A DNA stretch of 64,000 bases from Brachionus rotundiformis. Its lineage: Eukaryota > Rotifera > Eurotatoria > Ploima > Brachionidae. The stretch's first letter is position 1. The number at the start of each line of letters is the position of its first letter. A program made the position numbers and the translations under genes. The stretch covers positions 1,014,031-1,078,030 of the forward strand of contig JAESIW010000124.1 in the NCBI GenBank assembly GCA_016802295.1, in the 5' to 3' direction. The notes beneath the pieces were generated by a model. It was not told the DNA's origin and searched no databases. It worked only from the letters and a program-made list of their open reading frames with translations. Positions 24,001 through 33,992 of this stretch are shown here, in pieces.

Positions 24001-25672
24001 ACAAAAATAAGCGCTTTATTCGACGACCAATCGGTGCTGCGTCAGCACAGGCCAGAGTTGACGCCAGCGACTTGAGCGAGTCCAAGACACCGTCGCCTGT
24101 TCGCTTTGAGCCAATGAGCACCGAAGACATCGAGTACAACGAAGAGCTACGCTTGAACAACATCGAAAACTTGGACTCGGCTCTCAACGAGGCTAAGAGT
24201 CTTTTTCCGACCAGTGCCGACAAAGATGGCTACTGGAGCTTTAAACGCAAAGAGGGATGTAAATATTTAGCGGTATGTATCTCTTTTTTGGCAATTTTTG
24301 AACAGATGGTAACCGTTGCCATGGTAACCAAAAAAAAAAAAAATTTTTTTTCTCTTTACTGTGTCCTTTTGGTCAATATTATCAAAAATAATTTTCTTTT
24401 GATTTTGGCAATTTTTTGCTGGTACACATGGTAACCTTTACCATGGTAACCAAAAAAAAAAATTTTTTTTCTCTTTACTGTGTCCTTTTGGTCAATATTA
24501 TCAAAAATAATTTTCTTTTGATTTTGGCAATTTTTTGCTGGTACACATGGTAACCTTTACCATGGTAACCAACAAAAAAAAATTTTTTTTCTCTTTTTTG
24601 TGTAATTTTGGTCAAGATTGACATTTATCCTCTTTTGTATTTGTAGCAAAACGGGTCCATATTCAAAGACGATGCGTTTGACCATTTCAGTAGCCAGGAG
24701 CCAGACGAGCCGAGGCGAGCAAGGCCGGCGCACAAGGACCGCCTGCATCAAACCCAGCACCATGTATACGGCTATCTGGTGGACAAGAGGCGCTACTTGG
24801 GCCTGGTGCGGCGGCGTTTCGGCCGCGGCGGTCGCCTCCTCTTGGACAAAATAAACGCCCAATCGCTGGCCATCCGCGAGACAACTAATTCAAACGAGTC
24901 GAATAGTTTTCATTCGGTGGACAATTTGTCTCAGTTCAAGACCTACTATCCGGTAGAGAACAGCAGCGAGTCGGTGGCCGTGGTGCCGGCCAGCGACCCC
25001 CGGCCAGACCGAGCCTTCTACGACCACAAAGTGTTCGCTCAAACGAACCCATCCAACGTCGACTTGTACGAGCTCGAGCCGCTGCTGGCCATCAAAAACT
25101 TCGACATGGAGCGCTTGCTCGACGACGACTCGGACACTCTCAGCTACTCGGCCAGTTCCCAATGTGTCAAGGTCGACTTCAGGCCCAATTTCAACGACAC
25201 GACCGCCCCCGACGAGCAGCTGGTTCGCCTCGTCGATCTCAAATCGAGCCTGAGAAATTTGATCGCCGTGAAACGCGATCTGGTCAAGCCAGAGCCGGCC
25301 GAACAGCCCACACGACCACCAGAGGACAAGCCGATCAAAATCGAGGCCAAACTGCTCAACGCATTCAATAGCCCTGGCTCCACACTGACCACATTGATCA
25401 GCAAGCTTAACGAGCCGCTTAAATCGTCCTCAATCCGTCCGATCATGAACGGAAACAAATATTCGACCACGTCGACCTCCTCGCTGCCCTCTTCGTCCGC
25501 CTCCTCGTCGTCCTCCTCTTCGCCGCTGTCAAATACGACAACTACCACTGCTACAAAGCCCGCTACGAACACAACTACAAGCTCAAGCGCCTCCTATCTG
25601 TACACCTCAGCTCAAAGCAGCTTGGCACTCAACGGAATCGCCTCCAAAAGCAATAAGTTCGAGATTTTCTGA
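21035..25672 (+). CDS. EPC1: Enhancer of Polycomb homologue (NuA4/TIP60 subunit)
   Basis: Six exons: 21035-21187, 21263-21425, 21643-21809, 23212-23361, 23421-24272, 24647-25672, giving 836 aa. EPC is a core subunit of the NuA4/TIP60 histone acetyltransferase. The EPcA domain is clear: MSKLSFRAR at the start, INRSVPQMPTGMEKDEE, EHHLQRALSALQVYG, then YDYWKEKRLKC, NNPYLVFRRRTEKMQTRKNRK and SYEKMLILKRDLVRAQQLL. A conserved C-terminal piece RYLGLVRRRFGRGGRLLLDK is also found. The tail is Ser/Thr-rich. Exons, especially the last, are much more GC-rich than all neighbouring genes. Intron 3 (1.4 kb) carries a LINE fragment and intron 5 a minisatellite. Whether this is EPC1 or EPC2 is not meaningful outside vertebrates. 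Confidence 0.96.
22018..22460 (-). mobile_element. Degenerate non-LTR retrotransposon (LINE) reverse-transcriptase 3' fragment
   Basis: In EPC intron 3, antisense to the gene. Conceptual translation gives KAKGLFARLKPVWKAKN, a break, then MMYRSEKWKS and MSWLGHLLRM..PIQIPKIAFQW. These correspond to the C-terminal RT region of many animal LINEs (pattern: RLKPVWKS, LYGSETW, RWLGHVLRMP..R.P..A..W). Interrupted by stops, so inactive. Similar ~70-bp sequences flank it (22017-22088 and 22497-22562). Confidence 0.7.
24306..24600. repeat. Minisatellite, ~124-bp unit, in EPC intron 5
   Basis: Two near-identical units plus a third partial one. Each begins with a near-palindrome of GGTAACC..CCATGGTAACC, then an A-run/T-run, tctctttactgtgtcc, and ttggcaattttttgctgg. 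Copies are about 97% identical, implying recent duplication. Within an intron, so not coding. Confidence 0.9.
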
Positions 25673-27912
25673 GACTCGGTGCAAATGTTCGCTCGGCTCA
25701 CACAAATTGGTTGTCTCTGTACAATTTCCAAATTTTTTTTGGCTTTTTTTTTTTTGTTTGGTTTTCTTTCACGTGTATAATCTTCTATTTTGATATGTAA
25801 AAATGTTCTCTTGGGTTGGTTGTGTCTGCCGGACCGACTAGGGCCCCGAGCAGAGAACATTCGGTGTGATTACTTAATGTTTCTAATGTATATTATGTTT
25901 GACTAGTTTCTTCTTATTATTATTATTATTTTTTTTCGCTGTCATGGGCTACCTGTTCGTTTGTTTTGTTTGCCGAGCGCCGGACCTCGCTTGACCAGAG
26001 CGGACGGCCGCGCTCCTCCTCTTTGGTTGTATTCACATTTTTATCATTACTAATAAATTTATCTATTTTTTTTCTCTTTTTGTTTTATTTTTATTTTCTT
26101 TCGGCTGCTAGTACTCTACGTTTTGGACCCTTTTTACTTATACGAATATATTTTATCTTTATTTACTTTATAAATACACTTAAAAAGCAATTATAAACCT
26201 TCTAAACATCAGAGAAAAAAATTAACTAAAGCTGGGATTTTTGTATATAAATTATAAAAACTCTTATAAAATAAACTAATAATAAAAATAAAAATAAAAA
26301 TAAAAAAAATTAAAATTTAATGTATTTGTTTTTTGTTTAATATTCCTCTGTTGACGATGTCCTTAATTTGATTAATTTGATTGTATCAAAATTTTTGGTC
26401 TGACCTTATCTGGCTAAAAAATGGTGTTTAACCATAGGGCTTTGACAAAAAAGAGCTCTTTACAATGGCTCTGGGTTGTTTTTCATTACATTTACTGGAA
26501 AGTAAATAGGACCAACAAAATTGAATTCTCCAATTTAATTACTGACTTGTTTGAATGGTTTTTTAGTTTCCAAAATTTTGGTAAATTCGCGTAAAACCAT
26601 TCTAACAAATCATACTCTTATCAACTAGCACCAAAAAGTATTTATTAATTATTAAATTTATTAAATTTGTATTTTAATAGGCTAAATTTTAGCTTGTGTC
26701 AAAATAAATATTGAAAATCTGCTTTATTATGGCTAAGATGGCAATTTTTGAGTAAAAATGTCTAAAGGATACCAAAATTTAACTCACTCAGTTGGTTAGT
26801 TGTTCAAAATTTTGATAATAATGGCTTATAATTAATAATTATTTGTCCTAAAGTCAAGCCAATAGTTAATTAAAATTAAAAAATTAGAAACTTTTTCATT
26901 AATTGAGAGTCCAAATAAACAAATACTCAATATATGTAATTTACTTAAGCACTAATTTTTAATTAAACTTAAGTTAGTTAGTTAGGGTTTTCATTTATAC
27001 TAATTTAATAATTTTAGGAGTGATTTTTCTCAGCAAAGTCTGTCGAGTCAAAACAAAAATTCTGATAAATTTTAAGAGCTGATCTAATTTTCGAATAAAA
27101 TTTCTAATGCACTTAACTTTTCAGTAATTAAAATTAGATCTAATAAATTTGGTTAATAATTGATCTTTTCAGCTGATATTGAGAAAATTAAGATCTTGAT
27201 CAATAACTTAAAGATAATAATCCAGGATCGGGTTTAATCAAATAGCTATGGTCTAAATTTAAAGACAATATGTGAACTATGGTGGAAAAAAATAATACCA
27301 TTTACCTCGTGGTTCTTAAAAACCCATTTTGCATTTAATTAATTTAATTCAACACCACCATTGCCACAATCATTTTTCGACTCATTCTTGTCTACATAAT
27401 ACTCAAAGCTAAGATCTAAATTTGATAAAAAGTAAAATTATCATTTAGAAATGAGAGTCTGATTGTTTGTTACTAAACAATTTTGTTACGAAATAAATAA
27501 TATAAGAATATTGGCTTTTTGCATATAGAGAAAATATTATTTATTTAAAAAAAAAGTTTTCTATTTAACATTAATACTAGAAAAAATATAAGTATTTTAA
27601 AAATTTTTAATTCATTGGTTTATGTAATAAAAATTCAAAAATATAATAATTTAATGAATATATAATTAATTTAAAAAATAAATTTATCAAAACATCGACT
27701 AGTGATAATGGACCATTTTTGAAAATAAATTCAATAAGATTTAAATCAAAAATTGATACTCAATTCATTTAATAAGATTATTATTTGTTTAAGTTTTAGG
27801 CAACTTTGGCTAGGAATGATTTTAATTTATTTTTTTATATTTGTCAATTAATTAAAAAATAGTAATTCGGTTTTATTTTTTTATTTAAAATTTTGAAAAA
27901 ATTTTAAATTAT
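25673..27912. other. Intergenic: EPC 3' UTR and downstream of RPL11
   Basis: Convergent region. 25673-26330 looks like EPC 3' UTR with AATAAA-type words near 26270-26310 and an (AAATAA)n run. 26330-27912 is plain AT-rich DNA in which I see nothing. Confidence 0.5.
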
Positions 27913-29456
27913 TTATTTTCCACCAGTGATGATTCCAGAGTATTTGGTTTGGAACCATTTCATGGTTTCTTCTTTTTTGATTAAATGAGAAGCACCAACA
28001 CTGGCTTTTCTTTGCTTTCGCTTTGGGATGTCAAAACCTAATAAGTGAAAAAATTAATTTTCCAAATTGGCAAATGCCAAGAGCCTAGTCTCGCTTTTCC
28101 AAGGCATCAGACGAATGCTAAATAGCATTTTTACTCATTATAAGTCAAAGAGATTCCCACAAAATATCATCACATAGACCTTGGAACCGCGTCGAGCACA
28201 AGCTCGTTTGGAAAACACCTACCGGCTCTGCCCATCACAACATAGAAGTCCATACCGTAAATACCAATGCTTGGATCGTATCTGATGCCCAAATCAATGT
28301 GCTCCTGAATGCCGAATCCAAAGTTGCCAGTGGCCGAAAAGTTGGCTTTTCTCAACTCATACTCCTTTACTTTCAGACCTTTCTCAAGGATTTCTTCGGC
28401 TTTCTCGCCACGGACAGTGCAATGAACAGAAATTTTCTCATTTCTTCTGATACCAAAAGATCTAACAGTGTATCTAGCTAGATAAATAAAATTAGTCAAT
28501 TGACCAATTAAGCGCTTGGTAATAAATGTCAGCATTGCTACTAAAATGTCCAGCATCAAACGACTGGACATTAACTCTCGAATGCTGATACATTAAGAGC
28601 ATGAGTTTGCATGAGCTAAACAGGGACCGATCGGCATCAAAAACTGACCCGATCGAGCCAAAATTTAGCCCATGGACAAACAAAATCGCATTCTATCTTC
28701 CAAATTCGTAACGCCATTGATTCATTTAATATTTGTCTTGAACTAAAACAGATCCTGAATCAACAGCTGACTAAAATTTGGTTTTATATAAAGATAAATA
28801 GATAATAAAGGCTAATTTGTCCAATAAATAAGTATTTATATAAACATTTAAAAGGGTTTATATAAAGTTGCGTTAATGAATCTATCTAGCAGGTTCTTAG
28901 TCACTTTATTTAAGTATTTAGGTAACTTATAAAGGGTGCCATAAAGAACTGCCACTAATTAGTTAAGTTTTGTTTGATAGTTAAGTAATTGAACAAGCAT
29001 GTGGAGCTTGGTCAAAGTTGCTGTATCAAATTGGTCTTGCATGTTCCTAGTCACTTAGATCAAGTATTGAGGATTACTTAAATAAGTGTGCCATAAAGAA
29101 CTGCGACCTTGGATAGGTGAAAAGTAGTACCTTTTGAGAATACTGGTGTTTGACCGGTCAATTGTTCCAACACTTTGGCAGCTCTGGTCAATCTGTCACC
29201 GGACTCTCCGACACAAATGTTGACGCACAATTTCCGGATGCGCAATTGTCTCATTGGATTTTTGAGCTTTTCAGTCGGGTCTCTGCGTTCTTTCTTCTTT
29301 TTTTCCACTTTAGCACTGCTGGCTACTTTAGCTGGTGCAGCAGCTGGTGTTTGCTTTTTGGCTTTTGGTGCCTATTTGCGAAAAAAATGGTAAATAATCC
29401 GTCATTTTTGAAAATCGATCTTTGACTTCTTCGGTCATTTTCCAATTATCTGCCAT
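27913..29456 (-). CDS. RPL11: 60S ribosomal protein L11 (uL5)
   Basis: Four exons (minus): 29456-29427, 29371-29131, 28477-28223, 28037-27913, giving 216 aa. Matches RPL11 nearly residue for residue: MRQLRIRKLCVNICVGESGDRLTRAAKVLEQLTGQTPVFSK, ARYTVRSFGIRRNEKI, NFGFGIQEHIDLGI, YDPSIGIYGMDFYVV. It contacts 5S rRNA in the large subunit. Compared with human (178 aa), the N-terminus carries ~40 extra residues rich in Ala/Lys/Pro. Intron 2 is unusually long (653 bp). Intron 3 (185 bp) contains a box C/D snoRNA in the sense orientation, the usual place for intronic snoRNAs. Confidence 0.97.
28099..28184 (-). ncRNA. Box C/D snoRNA in RPL11 intron 3
   Basis: 86 nt. Terminal stem CCAAGG (28179-28184) pairs with CCTTGG (28099-28104). 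Box C GTGATGA is at 28167-28173 and box D CTGA at 28107-28110. A D'-like TTGA is preceded by GTGGGAATCTC. That 11-mer is complementary to the conserved 28S rRNA segment GAGATTCCCAC, as I recall it. Under the D'+5 rule the methylated base would be the A in GAGA. A degenerate C' (TGAGT) follows. Position and orientation inside a ribosomal protein intron fit a splicing-processed snoRNA. Confidence 0.82.
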
Positions 29457-29754
29457 AGATCGATAGTTTTGTATTTTTTTAATTTTAAAATGCGTCTATT
29501 TTAAACTTACCATGTTTTTTCTGGTTTTTTTCTATGCTAATATATGAAATGAGCTTTTGCTCGTCAATTAAGCCTCGTTGATGTGCAGAAAGTTCAGTGA
29601 AAAAAAAGAGATTTTTTTTTGCTATTTTGATCAAGTCTCGTGTTGGTATTGCTTTGGGACTGAAGAAAATAATTTCAAAATATGAACTGAAGCTAAAAGA
29701 CTGATAGTGGTAATGGTGCATTTTAGTTTGGATTATATTTTGATAATTTTTATC

Positions 29755-30565
29755 AAGTCAAAATGCAAAATTAAGTTAAATATTGAATTTGTAGAATTTA
29801 AAAGAATTATTTGCCAAATTTAGTCAATTGAAAAAAGCCTAAAATAATCTGTTCTGGATTTTTTAGATCTTACCTGGGCTAAACTCAGAAAATTAGAATT
29901 ACTCTTCTGACTTGTATTTTAAATTTAATTTAAAATTTCTAAAATAAAACAGTTAAATTAGTCAAATTGGCTAAATTAGTTTACATGAGTCATGTGGGCA
30001 AAAGGTTACAAATAGGATGATATTTTGAAAGAAATCAATTCATTTTTTGAATTGTATTTATTAAAAAAATGGAATCAAAAAGCAGTCACCATAACTCTGC
30101 CGATCCGCAGGTCCCAAGCCCTGATGAAAAAAGAGGAGGGTGGTGGCAGCCACATGCATCGTATGTGCATGTGGTCTTTAACGTAGTCTGCAGAAGAGCT
30201 GTATGGCGGGTACATAGGCCTACGGGTCTTTGTCCAAGTCTTGTCGTATGAGGGCGCCGCTGGCTTCGACCATCTCCCAGTATAGAATCCGAAAGGAGCG
30301 AGAATCTGCTGTACAGCTGACCCTCTGCAGACAGTACGTAACTTTGGAAGCCTTAAGTTAAGACTTTTCTCGAGTGAGAGAGAAGTCGCTTGGTTTGTGG
30401 TTCCAAGCTAGTCTAAATAGTTGCCGAGTTCGCAGCCAATTTTGAGTGCTCGGATGAGTGGCGCTGTTTATGATGAACGTCCCACTGGCTTCTTAGGGAA
30501 AGACGCCGTCATAACTCTGCCAAAGCCGGTCCCAAGCCCGGTTATTAAAAGAGGAGGGTGACGGA
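29755..30565 (+). repeat. Duplicated repeat unit, copy 1, with GC-rich insertion
   Basis: Begins aagtcaaaatgcaaaattaa and includes ataatctgttctggat, a motif with ggcaaaaggttacaaatagg, and cataactctgcc. Copy 2 (30884-31646) has the same order with substitutions. In copy 1 the cataactctgcc/ggtcccaagccc/aaaagaggagggtg block occurs twice (30089-30143 and 30509-30561). The two flank ~365 bp of distinctly GC-rich DNA with a 9-bp hairpin (30150-30158/30166-30174). The block resembles end sequences seen in some animal retroelements, from memory only. Confidence 0.75.
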
Positions 30566-30883
30566 AAAATAATTAATTTTGTTTAAATTTTTAATTCAAT
30601 TTTTCAAGGATAAATTTTTTTTAAGAAATGATAAATAATAATTCATTTATAAAATAAGTTTTATATAATAAGAATTTTAACTTGAGTTAATATTTTAGTA
30701 ATTAAAAAATATTTTTTAAAATTTTAGTTATTTCTAAATGTGACATGAATTTTTGCCAGTATTGGGTGAATTGTAAGATAGTTTTTAAAGTAATTTCAAT
30801 TAAAATTATCAATGGTAAGTTAAATATTCGAATTATTTTCTTTAGTTAAATCAAAGAGCTCATGATGTAGTATGATGTAGTTG

Positions 30884-31646
30884 AAGTCAAAATGCAAAAT
30901 TAAGTTAAATATTGAATTTGTAGTGATTTAAATTTTTTTTAAAGTGTTATAAACCTATATGATTGTACAGTGTTTGTCCGGATCTGTTAAGATCTGGTAG
31001 TTCGCGGTTATAACACAAATAATAAAGAAGATTAAATGAGAAAAATAAAAACTTTATTAATAAATGGCCACTTCTAGCCTAAACGAATAGTAAGGAAAAC
31101 AAAATATATAAAGTAGGAAATAATTAGTGTGAATAACAACAATATAATAATGATAAAGAAAAACCAGAGTCTAATGTTTTACACCGAGTTTTAACTAGCA
31201 TATTAGATCATAGTAAAGCACTGTGAAACTATAGACTTAAGAGTTGGCTTGAGTCGGTGTTTTAGTTATTGAGAGAACTATGACAAAAGGTTATCTTTTT
31301 TTTCAAAATAAGAATTATCTGCCAAATTTAGTTTATCGAAAACAGGCTAGAATAATCTGTTCTGGATTTTTGAGATTTTATCTGGACAAAGTCAACAAAT
31401 TTGAATTAGTTAACCGTGCTTCCGTTTTAAATTTTAAAAAAAATTTTAAATAAAAAAATTAACTTAGTTAAATTGGTTGAATTTTATTAAATGAGTAATG
31501 TGGACAAAAGGGTACAAATAGGATGTAATTAATCAATTCATTTTTTAAAGTTTAAATTTTTCCAAAAAAGATTTTAATTTTCGAAAATGGACAAAAAGCA
31601 ATCACCATAACTCTGCCTAAGCCCAGTTGCAATAAAGAGAAAGGTG
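30884..31646 (+). repeat. Duplicated repeat unit, copy 2, interrupted by a solo LTR
   Basis: Aligns with 29755-30102 on both sides of a 341-bp insertion. Left part: aagtcaaaatgcaaaattaag. Right part: agaattatctgccaaattta, taatctgttctggat, acaaatagga, caccataactctgcc. Only one degenerate GC-rich terminal block (31602-31646) is present. Confidence 0.75.
30945..31285. mobile_element. Solo LTR of an LTR retrotransposon
   Basis: A 341-bp insert that starts TGTTATAA and ends TATGACA. It is flanked by a 4-bp target-site duplication AAAG (30941-30944 and 31286-31289). The empty-site sequence is visible in repeat copy 1, which lacks it. The interior holds AATAAA-like and TATATAAA words. Both strands read TG..CA, so orientation is uncertain. 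No internal coding region remains, as expected after LTR-LTR recombination. Confidence 0.75.
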
Positions 31647-32502
31647 TCAATTAATCTTTTTTAAATTTTCATACAAAATTACAAAATTAACATACAAAAT
31701 TATTATTTACTAAAATTTTTAACAAATAATTTTTTTAATTGACTCAAGAATTAATTTCCTTTTAATTATAATTTTACATGAATTTTTCCAGTTTTGGGCG
31801 AAGGATTAAAATTTTCTAGTTAAATTTTGACAGACTTATCTTCTCCTTGCCTCATGCTTCAAGTACAATTTTTTCTATGATGGTCAAGATTAATGCTTCA
31901 GTACAAAAATTATCAGTTATCTTAATTGACCATTAATCTGAAAATGAAAAAAAAATGCCAGAGTGTGAGCTTGGTAGAAAGAAATATTCTCCAAAGCGTG
32001 GCCTGAATTTATTACTGATTTAATGATTTTTCTTTTTTAAATTGTTTTTGTAAACAAATTGATTAAAAGCTGGTCTTTATACAGAGCCGATTTGACACGA
32101 GGATTTTTGGAAACAGAAAGTGAATTTACCTAAATTTACATAAAAATTTTTAAAAATGAAAAAAAAGGTAAATTTTTTTGTATTTTCTAATAAATTTTGA
32201 AAGAAATTTTTTCCTGTTTATTTGTCCATGTTCTCACCAAGTTACTTTTTTTAAAGAAAATATGGATCAATTTTTGTATAGAAATATTTTGGTAGAATAT
32301 TCATTTGGTATAGAATAGAAACCCACGTGTAATTGGGCACTATAATTAAAAATTATCAAAAGAATTAAGTATGAAAAAGGCTTACGTCGGAAGAATGCTT
32401 ATCGAATAAAAAAGAAAACCAATATTAAAATGACATTTAATTATTGTCTTCCTTTAGTTTTCCTTAGTACAAAGAAATTTATTAAATAAATTTCCGCTTG
32501 TT

Positions 32503-32561
32503 TTGGAAAGTACTTATAATAATAGATAATAAATTTCCGGAATATGCGATTTTAGGCAAAC
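32503..32561 (+). repeat. Dispersed direct repeat, left copy (GPCR flank)
   Basis: ttggaaagtacttataataatagataataaatttccggaa..gcgattttagg. It matches 35330-35382 with a few substitutions and gaps. The pair brackets the GPCR gene in the same orientation. Confidence 0.65.
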
Positions 32562-32876
32562 AAATTAATGAATTTAACAAAATCTAGGGGATAATTGGCA
32601 AACGAATACAATAATATAATGTCTTGACAATTTTTTACTTAAATCTCATTTTGAAGTCTTATCATTACCGAAATAAATATAATGATATATATATATATAA
32701 AGGGATTAAACAAATATAAATATATATATACAATATATATAGAATATTAATTTAAGGAAATGTATTAAATTTGTAAATGTTAAATTAGAAAATTTTAAAT
32801 ATCAGTCTGGAAATAAAAAACATTTCTAATTTGAATGACAATGATTTAGCATTAGAATTTCATTTAATAAATCAAA

Positions 32877-33992
32877 ATGTTTTTAATTTGGATGAATAGA
32901 ATAATTCGAGCATGCATTATACCATTGGTAATATTAATTGGAATTATATTGAACATTTTTTGCTTTTATGGAATGCGCAAATGTCATCATCTATCTATAA
33001 CAAACATTTATGTGGCCTATCTATGTTTAACTAATTGTGGTCTATTGATTATTGGAGGCTTGAGTGTTGGAACGCATGTTTTAAGCACTGATTTTTCACT
33101 AATTTTGTCATCAGACTTTTTCTGCAAAGCAGTTCCATTTCTATTCTTTTCTTTCTCATTTAATTCGGTGTTTATCCTAATCATAATGACAATAGAGCGA
33201 GTCATTTTGAGCCTTAATTGCTCAAAACCAACTAAATCAATAAAGTTTAGGTGTTTAAAAGTGTTTACTTCAAGTGTCTTGGTTTCATTTATTCTAAATA
33301 GCCATTTCCTCTTTTCATTTAAACTTGTGGCGGTGGAAATTAACCAAGAAAATGTGACAATAATTGAAAATAAATGTATAGATACCAAGTGGAATTATTT
33401 CTATGAGAATATCTGGATTTATTTAGATGGTATGATCTATGCCATTATTCCATCTATTCTATTAATCGTTCTAAATGGAATGATAATTAAATTGCTAAAA
33501 GATGGCAAGAAATATAGTCGTCACAATATTTCATTCTTAGGCAAGACAATTAATTACCAAAAATCAACTAAAAAATTCATCAATAATCAAAAAATGTCAA
33601 TTGTTTTGCTCTCAATCAGCTTTTCCTATTTGTTATTCTCAATACCTATTGTAACAATACAGATTGGTTATTATATAATTAATAAAAATATTCACTTATA
33701 TGAATTTGAATCTAAAGATTTTGAAGCTTTTATTAATTCAATTGATTTGGCAAAGTCTATTGCCGAACTATTGCAGTACATCAACCATAGTTCCAATTTT
33801 ATTCTTTATTGCATATTTGACAAATTGTTCAGACGAAACATATCAAAACTTCTCAATTCAATCTACCATTTATTTACCAAAAAACCAAAAAATTCAAAAT
33901 TATTGGCTCAAACTTGGGTCTCCCCCCCCCCCCCCCCATACACACTTGTTTACCTTGTTGGAACTGAAATCTCAGACATCCGCCCAAAGTGA
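32877..33992 (+). CDS. Class A G-protein-coupled receptor, single exon
   Basis: A 371-aa protein with seven hydrophobic segments. TM1 is IIPLVILIGIILNIFCFYGM and TM3 follows the conserved Cys in FFCKAV. TM3 ends TIERV in place of DRY. ECL2 has a Cys (NKCIDTK), TM5 has PSILLIVLN, TM6 follows QKMSIVLL and contains FSIPIV, and TM7 has NHSSNFILYC in place of NPxxY. TIERV and NHxxNFxLYC occur in FMRFamide-receptor-like peptide GPCRs of spiralians, so a neuropeptide ligand is likely. A 15-C run (33923-33937) encodes prolines in the C-tail. The run is prone to length change, which would shift the last ~25 codons but leave the 7TM core intact. Flanked by a ~57-bp direct repeat. Confidence 0.85.
   Translation: MFLIWMNRIIRACIIPLVILIGIILNIFCFYGMRKCHHLSITNIYVAYLCLTNCGLLIIGGLSVGTHVLSTDFSLILSSDFFCKAVPFLFFSFSFNSVFILIIMTIERVILSLNCSKPTKSIKFRCLKVFTSSVLVSFILNSHFLFSFKLVAVEINQENVTIIENKCIDTKWNYFYENIWIYLDGMIYAIIPSILLIVLNGMIIKLLKDGKKYSRHNISFLGKTINYQKSTKKFINNQKMSIVLLSISFSYLLFSIPIVTIQIGYYIINKNIHLYEFESKDFEAFINSIDLAKSIAELLQYINHSSNFILYCIFDKLFRRNISKLLNSIYHLFTKKPKNSKLLAQTWVSPPPPPYTLVYLVGTEISDIRPK
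33923..33937. repeat. Poly(C)15 tract
   Basis: Fifteen consecutive C residues in a very AT-rich setting, inside the GPCR C-terminal tail. Both of the two overlapping plus-strand frames remain open after it. Confidence 0.95.

Larger units (their letters stand above)
29457..32876. other. 3.4-kb repeat-rich intergenic region between RPL11 and a GPCR
   Basis: Holds the RPL11 promoter, a duplicated ~350-bp unit with two different insertions (29755-31646), and AT-rich DNA with a (TA)n run near 32685. A minus-strand 78-codon frame (29485-29721) just upstream of RPL11 is Phe/Ser/Lys-rich and not recognised. Confidence 0.6.

Noticed and set aside
29485..29721. Minus-strand 78-codon frame just upstream of RPL11
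   Set aside because: Phe/Ser/Lys-rich, no motif, and its end lies only 29 bp from the RPL11 start where the promoter/5' UTR must be.
30089..30561. GC-rich block as an rRNA or tRNA gene
   Set aside because: No 5S, tRNA box A/B or rRNA signature recognised; repeats at its ends point to a mobile or duplicated element.
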